Assembly: GCA_032718475.1 (NCBI GenBank)
Contig: JAUCBJ010001003.1
Location: 1-48,103, forward strand
DNA from: Nemertoderma westbladi
Lineage: Eukaryota; Xenacoelomorpha; Nemertodermatida; Nemertodermatidae
Length of the DNA stretch: 48,103 nt
Direction of reading: 5' to 3'
The position numbers and the translations under genes were made by a program. Within the stretch, counting starts at the first letter, position 1, and every line of letters begins with the position of its first letter. The notes under the pieces were generated by a model, which was not told the origin of the DNA, made no database searches, and saw nothing but the letters and a program-made list of their open reading frames with translations. Below are positions 32,430 through 42,822 of this stretch, piece after piece.

Positions 32430-33057
32430 CTATCCAAGTTTCAGACAGACCTATGATATTGAACTTGTTTTTTATTTGGTCTAAGAAAGAAAGTGTTTGA
32501 TCGAAATTTGCATTTAGACTACGTGAGTTGAAATGTATTAATGAAAGTTTGTTAGGCTGTACATTATTAAATTTTGAGTTAAAATCGTCATAAAAATGAT
32601 AATTACAGTTACGAATAGCTGAAAAATCAGACTGAAGGTTTGAGTCAGGGTTAAAGTTGTTATCAAAATCCATTCCCGTCGAAGTGGTATTGTATGGTTT
32701 AAATAGCATACTATCAAGTGCTTCGATATTAAGTGCTGAAGGAATTCTATAGTCTACTAGTGTTAATTTGAATTCGTCATTATCCTGTATCCATAAAAAA
32801 GGCAGGTTGTCGGCTAGACATTCAGGACAGTACCAATTGAGATTTGATTTCTGAAAATATCTATAATCTGTTGTGTTTAGAGATGGAGTAAAGCATTTCG
32901 TGTGATACCATTGTAGGCAGATGTCACAGCAGAGAGCTGCATGGTTTTTCCCCACTGAAATGTGACAGGTCCCACATGGATATTTTTTGAATTTCGCATT
33001 TGATGGTAAAAATGACCGGGTGGATCCTGTAAAGTTAGGTTGTACTGCTATCAGTTT
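32401..33057 (-). pseudogene. LINE N-terminal part: PHD finger and start of the endonuclease, frameshifted
   Basis: The minus-strand frame is open from the T-rich tract near 33057 to a stop at 32401. The PHD zinc finger reads YPCGTC, CCDICLQWYHTKCF and WYCPEC, a complete C4HC3 set. About 110 residues later comes LSLIHFNSRSLNANFDQ and IIGLSETWID, the first two endonuclease motifs. A one-base frame change in the A-rich stretch at about 32403-32420 separates it from the 948-codon frame, which otherwise continues the protein. The usual ATG-based start (near 32955) would cut off the first two zinc ligands. Confidence 0.85.
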
Positions 33058-33162
33058 GCTTTTTTGTGCTTTTTTTTTTTACTTTTTTTTGTGCTTTTTT
33101 TACTTTTTTGTGCTTTTTTGGGCTTTTCTTGACTTTTTTGTGCTTTTTTGTGCCTTTTGTAG
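33058..33162 (+). repeat. T-rich imperfect array (CTTTTTTGTG)n
   Basis: Units of TTTTTTGTGC and TTTTTTACTTTTT, alternating with short G/C interruptions, directly adjoin the LINE 5' end. The overlapping poly-F ORFs are artefacts. Confidence 0.85.
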
Positions 33163-33592
33163 TAATTAGTAGGACCCGTCAGACAGTAGTACAGACACTG
33201 ACAGTCAGACAGTTGTCTGGTTGTACATTTGATGTAGGCCTACAAAAGGCCATGGTTGTACAGTTTGTTGTACTGTCTGCTGGTCTGTCTGTCTACTGGT
33301 CTACCACCTGTGACCTGACCAGCTGACCACTGCAGCAGCGCAGCAGCACCAGAGCACTGGTTGGTACCGTTGGTAACTGCAGTCAGGCAGAAGAACATCA
33401 TACAGCCATATACTGATATAGGCAGATAGGCCTACTGACTGGCTGATATAGCATTACAGCATTATAGGCCCTGATAGCCTGAGGCCTAGCAGGCCTATGC
33501 TACAGTCAGACAGTGCTATAATACAAATACAATGACAATACAGCAATAATTGTTGACAATCGAATATGGATTACAAAGGCTGAAAGGCAGTA
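33163..33592 (+). promoter_or_regulatory. Upstream region of WDR13
   Basis: Intergenic sequence before the WDR13 start. It contains two TAGGCCTA palindromes, GACTGACAGTCAGACAG-type short repeats and many CTGCAG/CAGCAG motifs. No TATA box is evident. The WDR13 ATG at 33593 comes two bases after GGCAG, which could also serve as a trans-splice acceptor, though the tract before it is not pyrimidine-rich. Confidence 0.35.
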
Positions 33593-33930
33593 ATGACAAG
33601 TAATTGGCAACAGATTCTCTCTGTTGACGCCCGCTACAACGCCTATCGCGTGCCCAATTCTCCCCATTTCCGAACTCTGTACCTCCGAAGACGCAGCCAA
33701 CTGCTCCGCGAGAACGCCAAGACCTACGCGAACACTAACTCATCTTTGCGTAGAGATTATCTCCGTCGACGAAGCGCTCTGTTAGCGCAGCGCTACGGGG
33801 CGCCTCCCGCAGCTTCTACGGAACCGAGTTTACGTACCGGTAGTCGCAGCGAGAGCATCAGGAGCAGCCGTGTTACTCTACAGAGTATGGACGGGAGTTT
33901 GGACCAAGGAGGTGATTCGACATCACGAAG
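33593..33930 (+). CDS. wdr13: WDR13 exon 1
   Basis: A 338-nt exon, residues 1-112 plus two bases. It encodes the conserved WDR13 N-terminal region, rich in arginine and serine (LYLRRRSQLLRENAK, LRRDYLRRRSALLAQRYG), ahead of the propeller. The donor is AAG|GTAGGG; reading on gives an immediate TAG. Confidence 0.92.
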
Positions 33931-36900
33931 GTAGGGCTTCATTTTACTTAGTTACCGGTATTTTTGTTAAATAATAATTATGTTATAGGGCCTATTACAC
34001 TGTTACAGTTAGGCAGTATTACCGGTAGTACCGTATTATATTTATCTTTCGATACCGGTCAACCGGTACTGCGATAACTGGATAATGTGGTAGGGCTACA
34101 TTCTAAACTTTTGCAAAATTTGGCTGCGTATTGGATCACCAATCACTGGTACAGTGGTAGGCCTAACCTATTTCTGTATTTGACTGGATTACCGGTACTC
34201 AGCCATTCCAGCGTAACGGTCGTGACATTCCGCATGGGTTTCCGGTATTAATGAGTATTCTAAGGGCACATGGAAGAATGATATTGAAAAGATATTACTA
34301 TGATATGATCCTAAGATATGGACCTTTAATAAAATCGAAACCGCACTGGAATACATGACGTTTTATTGATTGTATTCCAGTTTAAAGTTGGCGTAACGGT
34401 CGTGACTGAAATGGACAAGCTTTTTAGAGACTCCTACACAATATAAATTTCTATCGAATTTACTGTACTTATTTAGCGTTACTTATGTCAGACTAACATG
34501 TTAATAGATAGAGTTTAAAATGAAATTAACAGTATGGCAATATAATATCATTAGAGAATGTGGCAATCAATTAACCAGCGTAACGGTCGTGACATAGTTT
34601 CGTAACGGTTGTGACATTATCGATTTTCACATAAATCTGAATTTCAAAAAATGGTAAGATATTAGAGTTAGGTATTGATATCGATTTCAGGCAGGTTTTC
34701 TTGTACGCTGATTTTAATAGAAGGCTTTTTACATTCCGCAATTGAACACATCTACCATTTTTGGTGCTAAAATGAAAAGTGCAAGTAACAAGTATTTTTC
34801 AAATTAATGAAAACAACTAGACTTGTAGGAATGGTATTTATTTCCATTACTTATAGGTTTTCTGGTACGCCGATTTCAATGGAATGCTTTTTAAATTCCA
34901 CAGTTGAACACATCTACTATTTTTGGCGCTAAAATGAAAAGTGCAAGTGAACAGCATTTTTCAAATTAATGAAAACAACTAGACTTGTAGGAATGGTGTT
35001 TATTTCAATTACATACAGGTTTTCTGGTGCGCTGATTTCAATGGAAGGCTTTTTAAATTCCGCAGTTGAACACACCTACCATTTTTGGTGCTAAATTGAA
35101 AAGTGCAAGTAACCAGCATTTTTCAAATTAGTGAAAACAATAAGAATTGTAGGAATGGTATTTATTTCAATTACATACAGGTTTTCTGGTACGCCGATTT
35201 CAATGGAAGGCTTTTTAAATTCCGCAGTTGAACGCATCTACCGACCTACCATTTTTGGTGCTAAAATGAAAAGTGCAAGTAACCAGCATTTTTAAAATTA
35301 GTTGAAACAATAAGAATTGTAGGAATGGTATTTATTTCAATTACATACAGGTTTTCTGGTACGCCGATTTCAATAGAAGGCTTTTTAAATTCCGCAGTTG
35401 AACACATCTACTGACATACCATTTTTGGTGCTAAAATGAAAAGTGCAAGTAACCAGCATTTTTCAAATTAGTAAAAACAACTAGAATTGTACGAATTGTG
35501 TTTCTTTCTCTATTACATACAGTTTTTCCTGCTGTTCTGGTACGCCGATTTCAATGGAAGGCTTTTTAAATTCCGCAGTTGACTGGTTGAACATACCTAC
35601 CATTTTTGGTGCTAAAATGAAAAGTGCAAGTAAACAGCATTTTTCAAATTAGTGAAAACAACTAGACTTGTAGGAATGGTGTTTATTTCAATTACATACA
35701 GGTTTTCTGGCTGTCTGGTGCGCTGATTTCAATGGAAGGCTTTTTAAATTCCGCAGTTGAATACACCTACAATGTTCGGTGCTAAAATGAAAAGTGCAAG
35801 AGTAAATAAACATAATTTTTCAAATTTTGCAGATTATATGTAAGCAGCCATACGTTCTACTGTTCTATGTAGTATTGTAAGCTGATATTTTGGTTATTAT
35901 GTGTACTACCTGATTACAGTATAATTATAATTACATCCCACTGCAGCAGTGGTATGATATGTAAATGATGTTTGTAAATGATACAAATTCATTTATACTG
36001 TATAATAATGATTCCTAAGTTTGTGTCACAACCGTTACGGTCATTATTATTATTACTACATAGATATAAGATTCTGAAAAACATATGACATTGCCAGTTT
36101 GGTAATTATCATGCCATTTTGGTTTGTATGTAATTATGCCAAAAATATTGAATTTTTGGCATTTTTTAAATCACATTTTGCGGACGCCGTAAAAAAAATT
36201 TGGCGAGGGTTATGGAACATTTGAAAGCAGTTTTATGAAGCACAATATGTGTGCTACACACTCAATACAAAATAAATGCATTTCTAAGTACTTTCATTTT
36301 TCACCAAAAGGTTTACTTTTGCTTGGAATGGCTGTACTCAGCAAAATAATGTTGACGTCATATAGGGAATCGTCATTGGGACCGACTTTATTTCTAGTGT
36401 TTATTAACGATTTGCCTTCTGAATTGACAAATGTTTGACTGCAAACTATTTGCTGATGATTTGAAAATATGTGACAGCAGTGACAATTCGGTAAATATTC
36501 AAAATGCACTTGATTCTTTAGCCCGTTAGAGCAAAGCGTCGCAACTAAATGTCATGTCCTCTTACCTTGGTACACTAACTGCGTGTCAGTACACCGTACA
36601 GTCCGTACACCCTTAATGGATCTATTCTAGAATTCAAGGATTCTTGTAAAGAAAGACCTTGGAGCTACCATGACTGCATGACAAAAAAATCTTCATTTCA
36701 GAAAATACTGCAGCCAACATTTGCAATATAGACTTAGACTTCAGCGGTTTTATTGAATAATTACGAGACATGACTGCATGAAATATATCGAGAGTAAAAA
36801 TATCGAGTGTTGAAAAATATCGTTAATATCGCTAGTTCAAAAAATATCGAGTGTACAATTATCGAGAAAAAATAGCAAAAACTAGCAGTATAAAAAATCT

Positions 36901-39112
36901 AGTCAATGCAGCAATGGGTACTCAAGGTGTATTAATGCCATTTATTTGCACTTGCACTGTTGTAGGATACACCCAGACACCATGCACTGCAATCTTGTGC
37001 CATAATTCTAAATAAAATGCTCACAATCTCGATATTCCTGTTTACTTTTCTTAGTATGTTTTTGTTTAGGTCTATATTTTTGTGTATTTCAGTCAATTTT
37101 TAATTGTCTGATTGTCGTGCAGTAATGTGCAGTATGTATTACAAGTACTATGACTACCGCAAGCCGCACCGTGAAACCGGCTGACCGGACTATTTCGAGT
37201 TCGACTGCCCGGCGTGACTACTAATTTTATTTTACCGGTACATAATATATTTCCTCATCTGTCTGACTGTGCTGTACGGCGTTTTGTATGAGTTACCCTG
37301 TTACCTATCAGCTTGTACCGTATAATTTTATTATATATTTCAGGGCATGCACATGTAAATATTGGAATTTGACTTGACAAGACTGCAAAAGTGTTGGTTT
37401 ATGTCAATAACAGAACACTAAACACTTAAGATAATGCTCCAAGGGTACCGGTAGGCCTAATTTATGTTCAGAAATATGGCCTATGAGTTTAACTAACAAA
37501 ATGTGAATATTAGACGTAAGACCTAGAGTCTACACAATTTCTGCATAAAAATAAAGTGTCATACCGTTTTACCGATTTCAGTTTTCTTCTTCAATTTCGC
37601 AATGTTACAATTTCTGAGATTTTTACAAATAACAATCGGATGATTGATACTGGTAGCGATAACAACTCCAAACTCGCCGTTAATACCAACGGCTTTTAGT
37701 AATGTTAAATTTTAGAATCTTCACCCTCAGTCATAGCTGCCCAACTCTGTGAAACGGTCTTAACGGTATTACACGGCGTAATGTGAATGTGTAATGTACG
37801 AAATCCTATGTGGTGCCACTTACGATTTTCTACATTAAGGCAAAATCGAACAATTCAAGTATAATAATTGTGTAATGGTATCTTCATTTATCTTATGCAA
37901 TCGTATTAGATATAAGAAGATAGTTATAGAAAGGGATGGGTTTGGGTTAGGGTGCCGGGTACTTACAATAAGACTAATAGTCAAGTACAGATGTATTCTT
38001 AATATTATAATATATTATTAATTATTGTTTGCAGGTATAGCACCCCGAGTCCGGATGGCCTGGCCCCCACCGAAGAGGCTGAGGCTAGCCGCGCTATGGC
38101 CGGTGGTCTCACCCTGTCGCAATACTACGCTTTCGCGGGCATGCATCGCGTCCTGGACGAGCACAAAGAGGCGACGACACTCGTTCGGTTCGCCAACGAC
38201 GAGCGCACTCGTCTCGCGTCCGGCTCTTTGGATGGCACCGTCCGGGTCTACAATTTCGAGGACGACAGCTGTCTGACCCTGGAACACCCGGTGGGGGTCC
38301 CAGACTTCGCCTGGAGTCTCTCCAACGACCTCATACTCACCGTTTGCCACGACGGACTCATCCGATTGTTCGACTCCGACTCCGCGCGACTAGTCCGCTG
38401 CATTCCGTCGGAGTCGGCCGGAATCCAGCTCCTCAGCTGCGTCTTCCAGCCGCTCAACAACAACATGGTTGTCATAGGAACAAGTAGCGGATACGTCAGG
38501 GTCTACAACGTCTCCACCGGGAAGCTCATGAAGAGTTGCAAACTCGCCCCGGGCGGCCCTCGGGTTCTCTGTCTGGCCTTCGATTCCTCCGGCCGGATCA
38601 TTTGGTCCGGGGACGATCGCGGTTGCGTCACCTCCTTTGTGTTCGACTTGGCGACCGGCGGGCTCATCAAGGCGCGTAAAGTGGTGGTGGGCGGGGCCGT
38701 GACCAGCGTGAGTTCCCGTAGCTGGATGAACCGGGAGGCTCGGGACCCCTCGCTGCTGGTGAGCTCGTCCCGCGGGGCGGTTTCCCTGTACCGCGTCGTC
38801 TCCTCCGACGGCGGCCTCGCCCCTCGTCGCTCCTTCCCCGTCCTCCACTCCAACCCCCACTGCCCGATCCGCTCCGCCTTCTGTCCGTTGATGTCCTTCC
38901 GACAGGGCGCCTGCATTGTCTCCGGCTCGGAATCCTGCCACGTTTATTTCTACGACATCGAGCGGCAGGGTGATCGCGCCGTCGTTAACTGTCTGCAGGG
39001 CCACACCGCTCCGGTGCTCACCGTTACGTTTAACTGCGACGAGAGTCTGTTGGCCTCGGGAGACAGCTCCGGATTGGTTATCATCTGGAAGAGAGAGAGT
39101 AATCCGTCTTGA
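33593..39112 (+). CDS. wdr13: WD-repeat protein 13 (WDR13), two coding exons
   Basis: Joining 33593-33930 and 38035-39112 gives 1,416 nt, or 471 aa (human WDR13 is 485). The junction AAG|GTAGGG ... TTTGCAG|G has matching phase 2. The N-terminus WQQILSVDARYNAYRVPN and RRRSQLLRENAK is a WDR13 signature. After the junction come EAEASRAMAGG, YAFAGM, WSLSNDLILTV, FQPLNNNMVVIG, WAGDDRG-like IIWSGDDRGCVTSFVFD, REARDPSLLVSS, CPLMSFRQGACIVSGSE and NCDESLLASGDSSG, all in WDR13 order. WDR13 is a nuclear beta-propeller protein reported to act in transcriptional control and cell proliferation. The start ATG aligns with the human start region. Confidence 0.93.
34211..34593 (+). repeat. Three spaced copies of GCGTAACGGTCGTGAC in WDR13 intron 1
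   Basis: Identical 16-mers at 34211-34226, 34391-34406 and 34578-34593, 180 and 187 bases apart, with little similarity between. Near-copies CGTAACGGTTGTGAC (34601) and its inverse (36024-36039) follow. Confidence 0.8.
34601..36039. mobile_element. Possible TIR element carrying a ~165-bp tandem array
   Basis: CGTAACGGTTGTGACA at 34601-34616 is repeated as its exact reverse complement at 36024-36039. Between them lie about 1.4 kb with no coding frame, mostly the tandem array below. A non-autonomous DNA transposon with an internal array is one reading; chance pairing of dispersed motifs is the alternative. Confidence 0.45.
34690..35830 (+). repeat. ~165-bp tandem array in WDR13 intron 1 (7 copies)
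   Basis: Units begin near 34694, 34857, 35019, 35181, 35351, 35522 and 35701 (period about 162-179). Each starts GGTTTTCTGGTACGCCGATT, passes CTTTTTAAATTCCGCAGTTG and GCTAAAATGAAAAGTGCAAG, and ends TTATTTCAATTACATACAG. Small insertions (TGCTGT, CTGGCTGT) lengthen later units. No open frame spans the array. Confidence 0.93.
36363..36560 (+). pseudogene. Decayed reverse-transcriptase fragment
   Basis: Broken frames read GSSLGPTLFLVFINDLPSEL and, after a frame change, CKLFADDLKICDSS and LDSLAR, the VPQG...FINDLP...FADD order of a LINE reverse transcriptase (CR1/Jockey-like or similar). It is too short and decayed to classify and lies in WDR13 intron 1. Confidence 0.7.
36560..38034 (+). other. 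3' part of WDR13 intron 1
   Basis: AT-rich, non-coding, with no gene. At about 36778-36870 ATATCGAG-type words recur (AAATATCGAGTGT and variants, five to six times). One TAGGCCTA is near 37452. The intron ends TTATTGTTTGCAG at 38034. Confidence 0.5.
38035..39112 (+). CDS. wdr13: WDR13 exon 2 (beta-propeller)
   Basis: A 1,078-nt exon encoding residues 113-471 and the TGA stop. It holds the WD repeats, from SLDGTVRVYNF to the last repeat LQGHTAPVLTVTFNCDE ... GLVIIWKRE. It is markedly GC-rich against an AT-rich background, so several long shadow frames open on the other strand and should be ignored. The frame is open upstream of the first ATG (38096) to the acceptor, and those residues (YSTPSPDGLAPTEEAEASRA) match the family, so 38096 is not the start. 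Confidence 0.95.
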
Positions 39113-39148
39113 GTCGGATACTTTTATCTCGATGTCTTTTTTATAGCA

Positions 39149-39154
39149 ATTAAA
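39149..39154 (+). terminator. Candidate polyadenylation signal for WDR13
   Basis: ATTAAA, a common variant signal, lies 37 nt after the stop codon. Other ATTAAA/AATTAAAT words follow within 100 nt, so the site used is uncertain. Confidence 0.35.
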
Positions 39155-39900
39155 TTTTTCCCTCGAATAGGAGTGTAATTGATGTTATAATTAAATGAAT
39201 GTGCTCGTAGATTAGTTAAATTATTGATATTCAATTAAATATTTGATGCGTTTTATATTCATTTACTTTGTATCTTTTCTTATTAATTACAATTTGGGTT
39301 TAAAAAATTCATGATGCAGAAAACTACCCATGAAACTTTTGAATTGTTTTAATTTTTTGTGAAATTTATGAAGCGGGAAGTTTATGAAGGAGAACGCATT
39401 TGTTATTAAATGTGTGACTGTTAAATACTGTCCAATAAACTATTAATTGCGAATCTTTTACAGAAGAATCGATGCATTCAGGAATCATAACTAGCGTTGG
39501 GGGGGGGGGGGGGGGGGGGGTGGTGTTAATAACTAAGTCAGTAAGAAGGCTTTTGTGACACCGATGTTCGAGGGGTTTGAACAATATAGACTGTTTAGTT
39601 TTAGTTAGATACCGTAAGTGGGAGGAGGCGGAATACAGTCTAGTAAAACAGTCTATCTCGTACAATAATATATTATATAAAACAGTGAAATAATTATTCA
39701 AATCTATGAATTTTTTAAACCAATATCCAAACCAATCAATTACAAGTTAATATTTACTCATTAACTACTCCAACATATATTAATTACATTTGGTGCATCT
39801 CGATGAGTTTTAGTGGAACGAAAGTCAGTCGATATTTGTGAAGCTAAATGTGTCGCAAAGCTAACGTTATGTTTATCATCATATTGCGTCCCGATTATTA
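39155..39900. other. Intergenic AT-rich DNA
   Basis: No gene. It contains a 22-nt poly-G run at 39499-39520. Confidence 0.6.
39499..39520 (+). repeat. Poly-G run
   Basis: Twenty-two consecutive Gs in intergenic DNA downstream of WDR13. Confidence 0.9.
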
Positions 39901-40037
39901 TCAGATACTACCTAGCATTTAGGGCCACTTGGGCCACTGTTAGTACTCAGGCACTAGGCCCATCAAAAAACAAAATACCAAATTTATTTGGTATTTAACA
40001 GTGGCCCAAGTGGCCCTAAATGCTAGGTAGTATCTGA
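39901..40037. repeat. Perfect 42-bp-arm inverted repeat (hairpin)
   Basis: The arm TCAGATACTACCTAGCATTT to GGCCACTGTTA (39901-39942) is the exact reverse complement of 39996-40037. The 53-bp centre holds a second small palindrome, ACCAAATTTATTTGGT. Such an arrangement gives a stable hairpin or cruciform and could be a small foldback element. No coding content. Confidence 0.92.
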
Positions 40038-40315
40038 GGGAAGACCCCATGTCCTATTTTATTGTTTTAATATCTAATGTAATAACAGACAAATCGCAAT
40101 TAGTGCGATGTGTGAAATGTTTTCCCTATTATCCACAACTTGGGAAACGGCCCAAAAGAGCAATTTATTCTGCGAAAGGGTCTAACTGTAATAGATAAAT
40201 AAAATATAGAACACTAATTATTTATATCTAACACATTATCAATTATCATTATAAAAGTTAATGTTAATGTTAAGTTAAAGTCAATTTTCAATGTGAGTTC
40301 ATGCAACATGGCTTT
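40038..40315. other. Spacer before the copia fragment
   Basis: AT-rich, no gene. An LTR of the copia element could lie here, but no matching second copy exists in the window. Confidence 0.4.
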
Positions 40316-41390
40316 TATGTATATCGCAGCATCGCACCTGTCAAGTGCAGCAAGAGTTTCCCCTGCAAAACTAGAACGTACCACTCGTTGTACACCTTTT
40401 GACTTCCACATTAACGTACTTAATCGACCATGGAGACCAACAATGAATCCCCCTTGGCTTCCACATTAACGCACTTAATCGACCATGGAGACCAACAATG
40501 AATCCCCCTTGGCTTCCACATAACGCACTTAATCGACCATGGAGACCAACAATGAATCCCCCTTGGCTTCCACATTAACGCACTTAATCGACCATGGAGA
40601 CCAACAATGAATCCCCCTTGGCTTCCACATTAACGCACTTAATCGACCATGGAGACCAACAATGAATCCCCCTTGGCTTCCACATTAACGCACTTAATCG
40701 ACCATGGAGACCAACAATGAATCCCCCTTGACTTCCACATTAACGTACTTAATAGACCATGGAGACCAACAATGAATCCCCCCCTGACATGTAGATGTTC
40801 CATACATTATGTCGGGACGTGTTTGTGAACCAACCCATTGAAGAACACCGAGAATGGAGCGAAATTCTGTTATTTCGTCCTTTGTCATTGGGCAGTCTAA
40901 TTCTCCCTCCCGAACAGCCATGAAACCCATGTTCATTAAATATTCATATTTTGTAAGTACATGAATGTTAAATGAGTTATCAACACTGTCAATTGTATTT
41001 ATCACTAGTCCGGTATACTCAAAATTGTCTTTCTTTGAAGGTGCTACCACAAAGATTTATTTTAATTTATTGATTATTTTAGTATGGAATATAGTTGTAC
41101 CACCATACAACAGATCATCTACATGAATGGTTACTAAACCATGTATTTCACCATTCACTATATACACAAACAACGAGGGATCCAGGTTGCTTTTCTTTAA
41201 TCCAAGATTAACAAGTGCCTCTGATAAACTATTAAACCAGTTTCTAGGAGCATCAACCAAGCCATATACTGGTTTAAGCAATTTCCAAAAAATATTAGGA
41301 GGAAGATGAGCCTCGGTGGAGGAACGACAAAAACATCTCGCTCAAATGATTTACTTTGCTAAAAAGCAGTTTTAACATTTTATTAACATT
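40316..41390 (-). pseudogene. Ty1/copia-type pol fragment (reverse transcriptase/RNase H), broken
   Basis: Minus-strand frames in order: FERDVFVVPP, KPVYGLVDAPRNWFN, LGLKKSNLDPSLFVY and IHVDDLLYGGT (the catalytic DD of copia RT), then a frame break near 41050, then DEITEFRSILGVLQWVGSQT and RPDIMY, the copia RT-to-RNase H connection. After a minisatellite comes SKGVQRVVRSSFAGETLAAL, the RNase H end. Frame breaks and the internal minisatellite show it is dead. No LTRs, gag, protease or integrase are visible. Copia elements are known in animals but less common than Gypsy and BEL. Confidence 0.85.
40407..40795 (-). repeat. 55-bp minisatellite inside the copia pol fragment
   Basis: About seven copies of a 55-bp unit, plus strand CTTCCACATTAACGCACTTA, ATCGACCATGGAGACCAACA, ATGAATCCCCCTTGG. 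The unit is pol coding sequence itself (its minus strand reads IHCWSPWSIKYVNVEVK), so a part of the element was amplified in tandem after insertion. Confidence 0.93.
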
Positions 41391-41419
41391 TATGCTAATA
41401 TTATTATTAGATATTAGAT

Positions 41420-41671
41420 AGCTTTTCGATGTGTTGACATGGCTTTTTCGAAGTGGTGACATGGCTTTTTCGAAGTGTTGACATGGCTTTTTCGAAGTGT
41501 TGACATGGCTTTATCAAAGTGTTGACATGGCTTTTTCGAAGTGTTGACTGGCCTGTCGACGTATTGACATTGCTTTTTCGAAGTGTTGACATTGCTTTTT
41601 CGAAGTATTGGCATTGCTTTTTCGAAGTGTTGACATTGCTTTTTCGAAGTGTTGACATGGCTTTTTCGAAG
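41420..41671 (-). repeat. 22-bp minisatellite, left part
   Basis: About 11 imperfect copies of GACATGGCTTTTTCGAAGTG plus TT. Some units read CATTGC or GGCCTGTCGAC. The array resumes at 43993, so it was one array split by the TIR element between. Confidence 0.93.
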
Positions 41672-42012
41672 CCCTAGTAGCACACCTACGTTCACCTCAC
41701 GTTTAGAATAGTTCTAATAACGTGGATAACGTTAACGTTGTTCTGATAACGTTCCAGCTGCGTTCACTGTACACGTCCATCTAGGAAGGGATTTGTCCCG
41801 CTCAAAAAACGTTGATTCGACGTCATCTTATAAACGTTAGATATTCGTTCTAAAATGGTCCGTTCAACTAATTATTTTCTGAACTGCTTTTGAACGGCTT
41901 CATAGTGTTTTGAAAAGGTTCAATAATGCTTCCTTCCAACGTTCGGAACTGTTGGTTTGAACTGTGCTTGAACTAAAAGTGTAGTTCAAGTATATAATTT
42001 TATGGCAAACTG

Positions 42013-42035
42013 CCCCCCCCCCCCCCCCCCCCCCC
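42013..42035 (+). repeat. Poly-C run inside the TIR element
   Basis: Twenty-three consecutive Cs. Confidence 0.9.
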
Positions 42036-42676
42036 TCCCTGACCACCGCTGTTAGGGTAACGATTTGTGTACTGCAGCAAAAGTAAATCAACCGAACATG
42101 AAAACAAACATTTCCTTGTTGAAATAACATCACAAGTTTATATTGAATATTACCATTACTTACTTTTATCACAAATATACCGAATTTACCGGACATGAGA
42201 AATGGAAATAAATCTAACAAGGAGATCAATCAAATAGGAAATACATTATATATCATATTAAGGTAAAAGTTAAATAGAAAAGTCTCGAGTTAATTATTAT
42301 AGAGTGGGAGTATAATGTTGTCTTTCCATGCTTCGTTTTCTCCTGAAATTTGTAGCTAGTCTAATCCCCACACTCACTCCATCCATAATAAATAGCCTTT
42401 CCCAGCTGTAACAAAAATAAAATTGATTTAAAAATAAAAAAAATTACAAGAAACATTTTATGCACTACTGTACTTCAAAAAAAGGAAGGGACGATTATAT
42501 AATTATACCTACTGAATAGCATGTTGTATAAGTCACTTTTACTTCAAGTGATATACTGTTATTAGTAGGCCCATACTTTTATAAACTGTAACTTGCACAA
42601 ATATGAAACTGAATCTTTCTATTGTGATGCTCATTTATACATACATGTATACTATAAATATACATATAATATATAT

Positions 42677-42822
42677 GCCGCCTCCGCTTTGCAGGACATT
42701 GCTTTCGCCGTGAGTACCAGTGAGTCTGTGCACAATCTTGTCGCAATCCATGACTTTCTTACGAAGCCTCTTAAAGGATATTGGCCTTGGGGATAGGTTG
42801 AAGGTTGCATGGTGGTGGAACA
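42677..42822 (+). pseudogene. RTE-like LINE remnant, copy 5
   Basis: CGCCTCCGCTTTGCAGGACA, TTGCTTTCGCCGTGAG and CCATGACTTTCTTACGAAGC match the RLRFAGHCFR...MTFLRR part of the other copies. Deletions have removed the segments between. It is nested in the 2.3-kb TIR element. Confidence 0.8.

Larger units (their letters stand above)
29494..33057 (-). mobile_element. Near-complete CR1/L2-like LINE encoding a PHD finger
   Basis: A 3.5-kb minus-strand non-LTR retrotransposon with a PHD finger, APE-type endonuclease, reverse transcriptase and C-terminal domain, broken by one frameshift. The 5' boundary is placed where coding sequence meets a T-rich tract at 33058. The 3' boundary is uncertain; about 90 nt of 3' UTR precede the poly-C run. 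PHD domains are known in CR1-like elements, where they were described together with esterase domains. No separate ORF1 is visible, so the copy is probably 5'-truncated. Confidence 0.85.

Noticed and set aside
38018-39146. Alternate-frame ORFs, up to 204 codons, over WDR13 exon 2
   Set aside because: The exon is GC-rich, which opens shadow frames; only the plus frame matches WDR13 throughout.
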